Notes under the pieces: model-generated
Seen by the model: the letters and a program-made list of their open reading frames with translations, nothing else
Told to the model about the DNA's origin: nothing
Databases searched by the model: none
Part shown: positions 35,201 to 42,593 of the stretch, piece by piece
How the letters are laid out: each line of letters opens with the position of its first letter
Position numbering within the stretch: position 1 is the stretch's first letter
DNA from: Flavobacteriaceae bacterium UBA1682
Lineage (GTDB): Bacteria; Bacteroidota; Bacteroidia; Flavobacteriales; Flavobacteriaceae
Length of the DNA stretch: 64,000 bases
Assembly (NCBI GenBank): GCA_002320285.1
Contig: DCKE01000027.1
Span: forward strand, 278,822-342,821
Direction: 5' to 3'
Translations under genes and position numbers: made by a program

Positions 35201-36163
35201 TTATGGAATGATATGTTCAAGAATTTTTACTGCGTGAATCCGGGAGTTTTCGATAAACCATTCATGAGTGTCAAGACCACCACAAACCACGCCTGCCAAA
35301 TACAGATGTTCGACATTGGTTTCCATAGTTTCAGGATTGTAAACAGGGATTTTACGGTTATCATCGCTAAAGGAGATGCCGATACGTTCTAGGAAATCGA
35401 TATTAGGACGATATCCTATCAATGCCAGTACAAAATCATTAGCTATAGTAACCGTTTCTTCAGTCGTTTCTATAGTAACTGTTGCCGGAGTTATTTCCCT
35501 CAGATGGCTGTTATAATATACTTGGATGGATCCCTCGGCAATACGGTTTTCTATATCTGGACGGACCCAGTATTTTACATGGCTGCCAATAGTCTGATCT
35601 CGGATAACTAGGGTTACCGATGCTCCTTTGCGATAGCATTCCAAAGCGGCATCTACCGACGAATTGCTTCCACCGACAACCACTACGTTTTGTTGTGCAT
35701 AATAATGAGGATCCTTGTAATAATGGTTCACCTTAGGTAAATCTTCTCCGGGTATGTTGAGTAAGTTCGGAATATCATAAAAACCCGTTGCCACAATAAC
35801 ATGATTTGCTTTATAGAAATTCTTATTGGTTTGTATATCAAATTGTTTTCCAATTTTGGAGACGGTAAGTACCTCTTCAAAAAGGTTTACAACAACGGCT
35901 CTTGATTGAACAATACGTCTATAATATTCCAATGCTTCGTTGCGCTTGGGTCTGTTTTCCGTACTGGTAAAAGGTATTTGATCGAGCTCCAGTAATTCAG
36001 ATGAAGAAAAAAACTGCATGTTGATCGGGTAGTTGTATAACGAATTGACCAAACAACCCTTTTCGAGAATTAGATATGTCTGGTTTTTTTTTCTGGCTTC
36101 AAGAGCACAAGCAATGCCTATGGGACCGGCTCCAATTATGATGATATCGTATGGGGTTTGCAT
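35201..36163 (-). CDS. ypdA: YpdA-family bacillithiol disulfide reductase
   Basis: A 320-residue two-Rossmann flavoprotein: FAD motif IIIIGAGPIGIACALEARKK at the N terminus, NADPH motif VVVVGGSNSSVDAALECYRKG in the middle, and LYLAGVVCGGLDTHEWFIEN near the C terminus. It lacks the CxxC of thioredoxin reductases, as YpdA (Bdr) does. The family reduces oxidised bacillithiol in Firmicutes, and bacillithiol is also made in Flavobacteria. Convergent with the Fur-family gene. Confidence 0.85.
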   Translation of the reverse strand: MQTPYDIIIIGAGPIGIACALEARKKNQTYLILEKGCLVNSLYNYPINMQFFSSSELLELDQIPFTSTENRPKRNEALEYYRRIVQSRAVVVNLFEEVLTVSKIGKQFDIQTNKNFYKANHVIVATGFYDIPNLLNIPGEDLPKVNHYYKDPHYYAQQNVVVVGGSNSSVDAALECYRKGASVTLVIRDQTIGSHVKYWVRPDIENRIAEGSIQVYYNSHLREITPATVTIETTEETVTIANDFVLALIGYRPNIDFLERIGISFSDDNRKIPVYNPETMETNVEHLYLAGVVCGGLDTHEWFIENSRIHAVKILEHIIP

Positions 36164-36487
36164 AAATAGATTCTTGATTTAAAACCCTATAGAATCAAAA
36201 ATCATTCCCATAATGCTCTGGAAGGAAATATTCATAAGCGGATATCTCGGATTAATCCAGTAGAATTTATTGTATTTACCAGCTAAATTCCGAGATAAGG
36301 TTATATTTGTAAGCTTAACAATATTAATTATAGTGTAAAATCACGCTATAAATTGAATTTGTTGTAAAAATAAATATGCTGAAACATGCTAGTGTTGAGG
36401 TATGTTATAAGGATAAAATAAATATAATGACTTAGATTGAAAAACAGCGTCTACTGTTTTTTGAGGTGTCTATAAAAACAAATTTAA
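36164..36487 (+). other. Intergenic region ypdA-brnQ, divergent promoters
   Basis: 324 bases between divergent genes. It holds an inverted repeat TATCTCGGA/TCCGAGATA (36242-36250/36288-36296) directly upstream of a + strand TATATTTG box (36302-36309), and an AT-rich stretch of about 170 bases before the brnQ start. No coding sequence is seen. Confidence 0.55.
36302..36309 (+). promoter_or_regulatory. Probable brnQ promoter box
   Basis: TATATTTG fits TAnnTTTG. Six bases upstream ends the right arm of the 36242-36296 inverted repeat, a possible operator. The 5' leader to the brnQ ATG would be about 170 bases. Confidence 0.4.
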
Positions 36488-37801
36488 ATGAGATCAAAAA
36501 GGATTATCGATTCCGTAACTATTGGATTTGCATTATTTGCTATGTTTTTTGGTGCAGGGAATTTAATACTACCTCCGACATTGGGTTTAAACGCCGGTGA
36601 AAACTGGCTAGCTTCTATTTCTGGATTTAGTTTAACAGCAATATTGGCGCCCTTTTTGGGTATTCTAGCGGTTTTGTTTTCGGGGGAAACCTTTACGGAT
36701 TTGGGTTCGCGAATCAATAAATACTTTGCCGTTATTTTGGCGATAGTAATCATGTTGAGTATTGGGCCATTAGTAGCTATTCCGCGTACTGCTGCAACTA
36801 CATTCGAAGTAGGGGTTGTGGCTCTGGCGCCAAATTTTAGTCCGATTATCTCTTCTATTATTTTCTTTTCCATAACACTAGTATTGTCTATATCCCCTTC
36901 CAAGGTGGTCGATATCATCGGTAAGTTTTTGACACCTTTGCTTCTGGTGTTACTAAGTATTTTAGTGGTAGTCGGAATATGGAATCCTTTGAGTACTGAT
37001 CTAACATCGACTACATCCTCAGGCCAAGCATTTTTGGACGGATTTAGAGAGGGTTATCAAACGATGGATGTGTTGGCGTCGGTTATTTTTGCCAGTATTA
37101 TTATTTTGGCTGCAAAGGCAAAAGGGTATGTTTCTGCTAGTGAAAAAACGAAGATTACGATGGCTGCAGGGCTAATAGCGATGTTTTGTTTGTTGTTTAT
37201 TTATGGGGGCTTAGTGTATTTGGGGGCAACCTCAGGATATGACGCTACAGAAGATTACAGACGATCCGACTTGTTGTTATACATCTCTCAAAATGTTTTA
37301 GGACATAGTGGTACAGCAGCCTTGTCGTTGTGTATTGCTTTGGCCTGTTTGACAACAGCTATTGCACTAACTTGCGCTGTTGGGACATTCTTTAGCAGTT
37401 TAACCAAAGGAAAATTAAGTTATAAAGTTGTGGTATTGGCAACTTGTATTTCATCTAGTATATTAGCAGTTAGGGGAGTGGATGAAATCATTGATTATGC
37501 ATTTACTTTCTTAGCGGTTGTCTACCCAATCACCTTAGCAATGGTACTATACGTGGTTTTATTTGGGAAAATAATTTTTCGTAAGGCACCATTTATCGGG
37601 GCGGTTGGAGCGACTACTGTAATCGCATTGCTAGAGTTCTCAGAGCGTTTCGGCTTTCAGAAAGACAACATAGGTATTTTTAAATCTTGGATACCCTTAC
37701 ATCAATATGAATTAGCTTGGGTAGTGCCGTCGCTAATTTGTTTTGTAGTATTCTATTTGGCAGACTTGGTGCTGTTTCCTCAAAACTCTAAAACCGCATA
37801 A
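36488..37801 (+). CDS. brnQ: Branched-chain amino acid transporter BrnQ
   Basis: A 437-residue LIVCS-family carrier with 12 helices. The N terminus TIGFALFAMFFGAGNLILPP and GPLVAIPRTAATTFEVGV are family signatures. It imports leucine, isoleucine and valine with Na+ or H+. It stands alone and ends before a hairpin shared with the convergent phosphodiesterase gene. Confidence 0.93.
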   Translation: MRSKRIIDSVTIGFALFAMFFGAGNLILPPTLGLNAGENWLASISGFSLTAILAPFLGILAVLFSGETFTDLGSRINKYFAVILAIVIMLSIGPLVAIPRTAATTFEVGVVALAPNFSPIISSIIFFSITLVLSISPSKVVDIIGKFLTPLLLVLLSILVVVGIWNPLSTDLTSTTSSGQAFLDGFREGYQTMDVLASVIFASIIILAAKAKGYVSASEKTKITMAAGLIAMFCLLFIYGGLVYLGATSGYDATEDYRRSDLLLYISQNVLGHSGTAALSLCIALACLTTAIALTCAVGTFFSSLTKGKLSYKVVVLATCISSSILAVRGVDEIIDYAFTFLAVVYPITLAMVLYVVLFGKIIFRKAPFIGAVGATTVIALLEFSERFGFQKDNIGIFKSWIPLHQYELAWVVPSLICFVVFYLADLVLFPQNSKTA

Positions 37802-37855
37802 AATGCAATTATAAGATTCTTTGTCTATGTGTCTTTAGGCAATATTCTTGCATAA

Positions 37856-37875
37856 ACTCCCCTTAAAAGGGGAGT
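37856..37875. terminator. Hairpin between convergent brnQ and phosphodiesterase genes
   Basis: Perfect stem ACTCCCCTT (37856-37864)/AAGGGGAGT (37867-37875) with a two-base loop as read. No long T run follows on either strand, so termination strength is uncertain. Its place between convergent stops suggests a shared transcription end. Confidence 0.5.
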
Positions 37876-37929
37876 GGATTTTGATTATTTAGGTTCCAAT
37901 TATAAACCAATACCTATAATGATCTGTAC

Positions 37930-38871
37930 TTATAAAACCATTTTTTGACCTTGTACGGGAAAGATAAATTCGAGTTGCAACGGGTTGTTGTCACCCAGTT
38001 CCTTTTTGATCATTTCGATTTGATTGCCACCGGGTTTTAAATGGGTGACGATCACCTTAAAGTTTTTCAAACCACCTTTCCCAGTGTGTTTTTCTAATTT
38101 CACAAGCTCTTCGACTAATAATTTAGGTGTTAGATGACCGTATAGGGCGGTTTCTGGCTGGCTATTGGGAAATGATACCTCGATCATAATGGCTTTGAGT
38201 TTTTTTTCCTTGATCAATGGTGCAATACTTTCCCATAGTATGGCTAAGTTTTCGGAGTTCTCGATCCTGTCTGCACCGGTATCGCCCAAATATAATATGG
38301 CATCTTCCAGGCTGTTTTGAACCAAAACGGCTGCACTTTTACTAAAACTACCGTGGCTCAATTCAAAACCTTGGATGCGCATCGAAGTGTTTTCAACCTG
38401 TTGAGATACTTTTTTTTCCAATCGGTGATAACTGTATTTGTTCAGTATAGGACTTTCCCCTTCATTGGCAAAGTTTGACCAAGCGGCATTGGTAAAATAA
38501 TTGTTTTTTAAAACATCAATAACATAAGGGAACGCATAAATGTTTTTTTTGCTGTCTTCTGGTGAGTTGATAATCAAGCCCGATAAATGATCTAAATGGC
38601 CGTGAGATATAAAATAAGCTTTGATATAAGATCTTAAAACGATCTCGTCAGTGACATCAAAAGTTTTTTTGGAAATGGCTACACGTATACCAGCGCGTAT
38701 TGTACCAGCGTCCAGAGATAGGAATTCGTTTTTGTCTTTTTCGCCGATCAAATAAGCAGAGAGATTGCTTTCATCTCCACCGCCATAAACTCCCAACGGA
38801 ATTAAGTCAAAAGATTGAGCCCAAAGTAGATTTTGAGAACAAAGTAGTAGCGTTAATATAACCTTTCGCAT
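37930..38871 (-). CDS. Secreted class II cyclic-nucleotide phosphodiesterase-like protein
   Basis: A 313-residue metallo-beta-lactamase-fold protein with a signal peptide (LLLCSQNLLWAQ). The metal motif is SHGHLDHLSGLIINSPED, with further ligands probably in ELSHGSFSKSA, LYLGDTGADRIE and VTHLKPGG. This matches the PDE class II family (yeast PDE1, Vibrio CpdP), which hydrolyses cAMP. The ATG at 38871 was chosen over a TTG at 38886 because it gives a normal signal peptide. It is downstream of a secreted lipase in the same operon. The substrate in the periplasm is unknown. Confidence 0.78.
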   Translation of the reverse strand: MRKVILTLLLCSQNLLWAQSFDLIPLGVYGGGDESNLSAYLIGEKDKNEFLSLDAGTIRAGIRVAISKKTFDVTDEIVLRSYIKAYFISHGHLDHLSGLIINSPEDSKKNIYAFPYVIDVLKNNYFTNAAWSNFANEGESPILNKYSYHRLEKKVSQQVENTSMRIQGFELSHGSFSKSAAVLVQNSLEDAILYLGDTGADRIENSENLAILWESIAPLIKEKKLKAIMIEVSFPNSQPETALYGHLTPKLLVEELVKLEKHTGKGGLKNFKVIVTHLKPGGNQIEMIKKELGDNNPLQLEFIFPVQGQKMVL

Positions 38872-38891
38872 GTTTTTTTTTTTCAAAGTTA

Positions 38892-40013
38892 TTACAATTC
38901 ACTCGATTCTGAATGCTGAGATACTTGTTTCTGTTTTAAATACAATTGCTGAGCCAAATACAGATAAGCGCGATAGTCGTGATTGGTAAATGATTTTTCT
39001 GAATCCTGAGGGAATAATTTGTAGTAACCTTCATCGGGAATCAAGACGCGTATGGCTCCAGTTCGTACATAATTGTTGCTCGGAAAATACTGTGGTTCTT
39101 GCAATTCGGGGAGTTTCTTTTGAATTAGTTTGAAAACATTTTTACCCAACAGCTTCTCCATTTTTCGCTGGCTTTTTTTACTTGGTTTGTCGATCTGATT
39201 ATAAAAATGCCTCAAAACCAATTTCTTAGCTAGTCCTTGTTGTGCAATCAATCCTTGAATAAGTGGAAAGGGATTTAGAGGGTTGAAGTCTTGGGTTGTT
39301 TGTATGGAGAAGGGCATCTCTGGAACCCAATCCAAGGGATTGACAACGCTAAAAGCCCAGCCATCTTGGGTGGATTTCTCAAATTCATAAGCGTAAAATA
39401 AATTTCCGGGTTTTGGAGAAGCAGATGCATAGGTCTTAAATTGAATATTAGCAGCTAACTTTCCGATTGTTTGAAGGTGTCTTAATTCGGAGGTGATAAA
39501 AAAACTAATAGGACCACCTTGACTGTGTCCGGCGATATAGAAATCACGGATTCCCTGTTTATAACAGGAATCGATTTGGGATGTAATATCCGGTAATAAA
39601 AATGCTGCACTAATCATCCACCCGGCGTGTACAGCGGCATTCGGATCTGCTGAAAGCTGATAGGGGAATTGGAGGTCCTTGGAAAGGGACAAGTTGCCAA
39701 AAGCGGGTATCATGGCCTCGTAAGTGTTAGAAAGCCAACTAACAGAGGATTGAACAGAACCGCGAATCGTTATTGCGACCTGATTTTTATCGTTTTTCCA
39801 CAACGACCACTGGTTGTCAAACCCGATTTCCTTAGATTGATAGGCGAGTTTGTATGATGGAGGTATGGCAATAGTATCGGCAGTTTTGGACTCATTCTTT
39901 TGAGCGAGTAAGGAAAGTAGATCTAAGTACTCCTTAGCATCAAAACCAGGATTTAAATGCTGCGCATGAATGAAATTAGCGCTCATCAGCAGTATAAAAA
40001 AATATTTTTTCAT
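38892..40013 (-). CDS. Secreted class 3 lipase family protein
   Basis: A 373-residue alpha/beta-hydrolase with a signal peptide (FILLMSANFIHAQ). The nucleophile elbow is AGHSQGGP at about residue 180, and ITIRGSVQSSVSWLSN and AAVHAGWM precede it as in class 3 lipases. The terminal 100 residues are basic and unlike typical lipases. It is followed after 20 bases by the secreted phosphodiesterase, so the pair may release and break down phosphorylated or lipid substrates (inference). Confidence 0.75.
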   Translation of the reverse strand: MKKYFFILLMSANFIHAQHLNPGFDAKEYLDLLSLLAQKNESKTADTIAIPPSYKLAYQSKEIGFDNQWSLWKNDKNQVAITIRGSVQSSVSWLSNTYEAMIPAFGNLSLSKDLQFPYQLSADPNAAVHAGWMISAAFLLPDITSQIDSCYKQGIRDFYIAGHSQGGPISFFITSELRHLQTIGKLAANIQFKTYASASPKPGNLFYAYEFEKSTQDGWAFSVVNPLDWVPEMPFSIQTTQDFNPLNPFPLIQGLIAQQGLAKKLVLRHFYNQIDKPSKKSQRKMEKLLGKNVFKLIQKKLPELQEPQYFPSNNYVRTGAIRVLIPDEGYYKLFPQDSEKSFTNHDYRAYLYLAQQLYLKQKQVSQHSESSEL

Positions 40014-40852
40014 AGGTGAAACTTCATTAGATCAGATAAATATATGACAAAAGGAGTGTTTTTCATGGTTATTAAAAAGAGATATGCGAATAGCCACAAC
40101 TGTCTGCCTTTTTATACTAAAGTATGCATAATTATAGAGTAATTTCTGCTACTATTACCAGTTGTATGTTGCTAAAAATGTCAAATTATCACAATTAAAT
40201 AATTAAAAATCAGGTGTTTTGTGTTAAAAATATTGTAAAAAACAAAAGTGTAAAAATATTTTTGTATATTTTGGGAGTTTTTACAGAAAAACTGTTTTAT
40301 TTGTAGGATAAAATTTAGTATGGAACTTACGGAATTATAACTTTTACTCGAGATTTATAAAAGTTCCTCGCTAGCTGATTTTATGTAATAAAAGGGTTTA
40401 ATTAAGTATTCGTTCCCCAAACTGTTTTTTTTTGTGGAAGTTACATTTTAGATCTATTTATAAGATAAATGTTTTTAATTGAACTTCTTCGGCCTGATTT
40501 GAAATAGCCATTTTAATGTTTTTTTGTGCTGTTTTCTATTTTTTGATCGAAAAAAGCAAAAATAGATGTGACTTTTTGTGATTTAGGGGTCTAATAGAGA
40601 AGAATACCTATAAGATTTGTAATTGCTTTTTTCAAAAGACTGCTGTGAAAAATAATTGGTATATTTTTTGAATAATACATATAAGGGCGCGCAATTTTAT
40701 CAATCGTATAGGTATTTTTAAAAAATTAGTTTGACTTTTTTGTTTCGAGGTAAATACAGTTTTACGTTGAATTTAAAGCATATAAAATTTATGGGTGTGA
40801 GGGCTCCGATTTTTATCAGGAGTTAGTGTATAACACAAATTGAGAATACAAA
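40014..40852 (+). other. Long AT-rich intergenic region
   Basis: 839 bases between divergent genes, very AT-rich, with only short chance reading frames (the longest begins at 40044, 32 codons, and looks random). There are no matches I can name to tRNA, riboswitch or mobile element. It must hold the promoters of the lipase operon (minus) and the LexA-like gene (plus). A TTGAC-containing stretch near 40732 may belong to the latter. A small RNA cannot be excluded. Confidence 0.5.
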
Positions 40853-41494
40853 ATGCTAGATACAAATATTATTTTAAAAAGACTTAAATCGCTTTTGAAT
40901 GTTAAAACTGACTTACAGTTATCTAAAATTTTAAAAGTAAAACCCAATACTATTTCCTCTTGGAAAAAGAGAAACAGTATGCAATTTGAATCTGTTATTG
41001 ATGTCTGTGAAGTTCATCATATAGATTTGAATGACTTGTTATATGGTGTGAATAAGTTAAGACCGCAATATAATACGGTAGAAGGGAAGGATAAAATGGG
41101 TGTTAGAATGATTACCTCGGATTTACAGTTTCAATACGTTCTCGAGGCTAAAAAAATTCTTCCGACCTTGTATTCTTACCATTTTCCGTTTTTGGATAAC
41201 TGTGAGGTGGCATTCCAGGTGATTAGTGAGAATATGACTCCAACGGTTCGCGTCAGTAGTTTTGTGATCTGTCAAAAGGCAAACATAGCCAACATGACGG
41301 AAGGGGGTATCTATGTCTTAGTCGATGACCACAAAGGAATATTTGTACATCGCTTTAAAACGGTCCTCAATGTAGATGAGTTGTTATTCACCAATGATAA
41401 TTCCTTCTTTAACGACAAGATCTATCGCAAAGATAGAATTGGCGAATTGTGGGAGGTAAAAGGAGCATTTTTAGCTCATTTGCCTTCCTTATAG
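40853..41494 (+). CDS. CI/LexA-like transcription regulator without autocleavage residues
   Basis: A 213-residue protein. The N-terminal 70 residues form a phage-CI-type helix-turn-helix (LKVKPNTISSWKKRNSMQFE). The C-terminal half is an S24/LexA-like fold: SENMTPTVRVSSFVICQK, then GGIYVLVDDHKGIFVHRFK. The nucleophile Ser of the GDSMxP motif is Asn127 and the general-base Lys of the VKR motif is His166, so RecA-triggered self-cleavage is unlikely. It may sense a ligand or partner instead. It is isolated, with long upstream DNA and a terminator after it. Confidence 0.75.
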   Translation: MLDTNIILKRLKSLLNVKTDLQLSKILKVKPNTISSWKKRNSMQFESVIDVCEVHHIDLNDLLYGVNKLRPQYNTVEGKDKMGVRMITSDLQFQYVLEAKKILPTLYSYHFPFLDNCEVAFQVISENMTPTVRVSSFVICQKANIANMTEGGIYVLVDDHKGIFVHRFKTVLNVDELLFTNDNSFFNDKIYRKDRIGELWEVKGAFLAHLPSL

Positions 41495-41520
41495 AAATAG
41501 AAAATATCGAAATTGTTTTT

Positions 41521-41552
41521 AAGAGCTGAAATTCTAAACTTCAGCTTTTTTT
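41521..41552 (+). terminator. Intrinsic terminator after the LexA-like gene
   Basis: AGCTGAA (41524-41530) pairs with TTCAGCT (41540-41546), followed by a T run to 41552. Confidence 0.82.
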
Positions 41553-41715
41553 AGTATGTCTTTTTCCTTCCCTAGGATCTGTAGTTCACGTTTCATGTTG
41601 ATTGAATCGTTTCCCATATTTGCATCGAATAAAAAATACTTTTGTGTATTTTTTAATAATAAGTTTTTTAAAACGGATAATTGATTAATTTCGGTTTTTG
41701 TAAAAATTTGTTAAA

Positions 41716-42522
41716 ATGAGATCTATTTTTATTATTTTATTAGGTGTATTAGGACTATTTTCGGCTAATGCACAATGTAGGGAAACGGTCTCGGGTGACT
41801 TTCAGATCAAGGAATTCAGTACTCCATGTCCCGTTTATAATTTTGCCTTTAATGGAGAAAAAACCAAGGACTGGATGTCGGCAAAAGGGCCTTTGGACAT
41901 TGCGATGGTCGAAAACGAAATTCTGCCTATAAAAGAGGACTTAGAAAAATACCTTAAGGATTACGTCGGTGATGCTTTCTTCTCTAAAATGGAGTTTAAA
42001 TCAGTTGATGTTAGTAATTACGACAGTATTGTGAAGTTTGACGGACGTTATCCGCCTGTGGATATGTACGCTTGTAAAACCAAATATTTTTTTTATTATT
42101 ATTACCTTCCAAAACCGGAAATTAGATACTGTATAGGAATTGCTTTAGATGACAATAAGCGAATTATCTCAGGCTTTAATTTTCCCGATGCAGCTAATTA
42201 TCTGCCTGAAGATCCTATACTCGATTACTGTAAAGTAATGGAGATCGTCAAAGAGACTAGAACGAATATCGAACCCATAGAGTCGGTTTCCTTTGATTTT
42301 GATGTCGAGAAGCAGCAGTTTTTATGGTGGATTAAACAAAAGATTGTCAACCCAAAAGAGGGAAGAAATGAACGCAATGAAATCAGCATTGAAGCTGCGG
42401 ATTCCAAACAAGTAGTCTCTTATATGAAAGTGATTTTACTCGATGCTAATGGTAATCCCGTTAAAAAGAAAGAAGAAGAAATAAAGAAAACCCCTTTAAA
42501 GAAACTTCGAGTTATACGGTAA
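41716..42522 (+). CDS. Secreted protein of unknown function
   Basis: A 268-residue protein with a clear signal peptide (ILLGVLGLFSANAQ) and several Cys residues (CRETV, STPCP, YACKT, RYCIG, DYCKV) that could form disulfides. The C-terminal part ends in a strongly basic/acidic tail (KKKEEEIKKTPLKKLRVIR). I recognise no family. It is convergent with the pilus-like operon and could be unrelated to it. Confidence 0.6.
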   Translation: MRSIFIILLGVLGLFSANAQCRETVSGDFQIKEFSTPCPVYNFAFNGEKTKDWMSAKGPLDIAMVENEILPIKEDLEKYLKDYVGDAFFSKMEFKSVDVSNYDSIVKFDGRYPPVDMYACKTKYFFYYYYLPKPEIRYCIGIALDDNKRIISGFNFPDAANYLPEDPILDYCKVMEIVKETRTNIEPIESVSFDFDVEKQQFLWWIKQKIVNPKEGRNERNEISIEAADSKQVVSYMKVILLDANGNPVKKKEEEIKKTPLKKLRVIR

Positions 42523-42593
42523 ATTATTTTAATCGCAATTTCCAAGGCACTAACAAACGTGTGAATGAGTCTTGTAGTGTGCCAGATAAAAAT

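Noticed and set aside
36484..36918. 144-residue minus-strand frame at the start of brnQ
   Set aside because: Antisense to the conserved N terminus of BrnQ; a coding shadow.
40044..40142. 32-codon frame in the long intergenic region
   Set aside because: Short, without recognisable features; expected by chance in AT-rich DNA.
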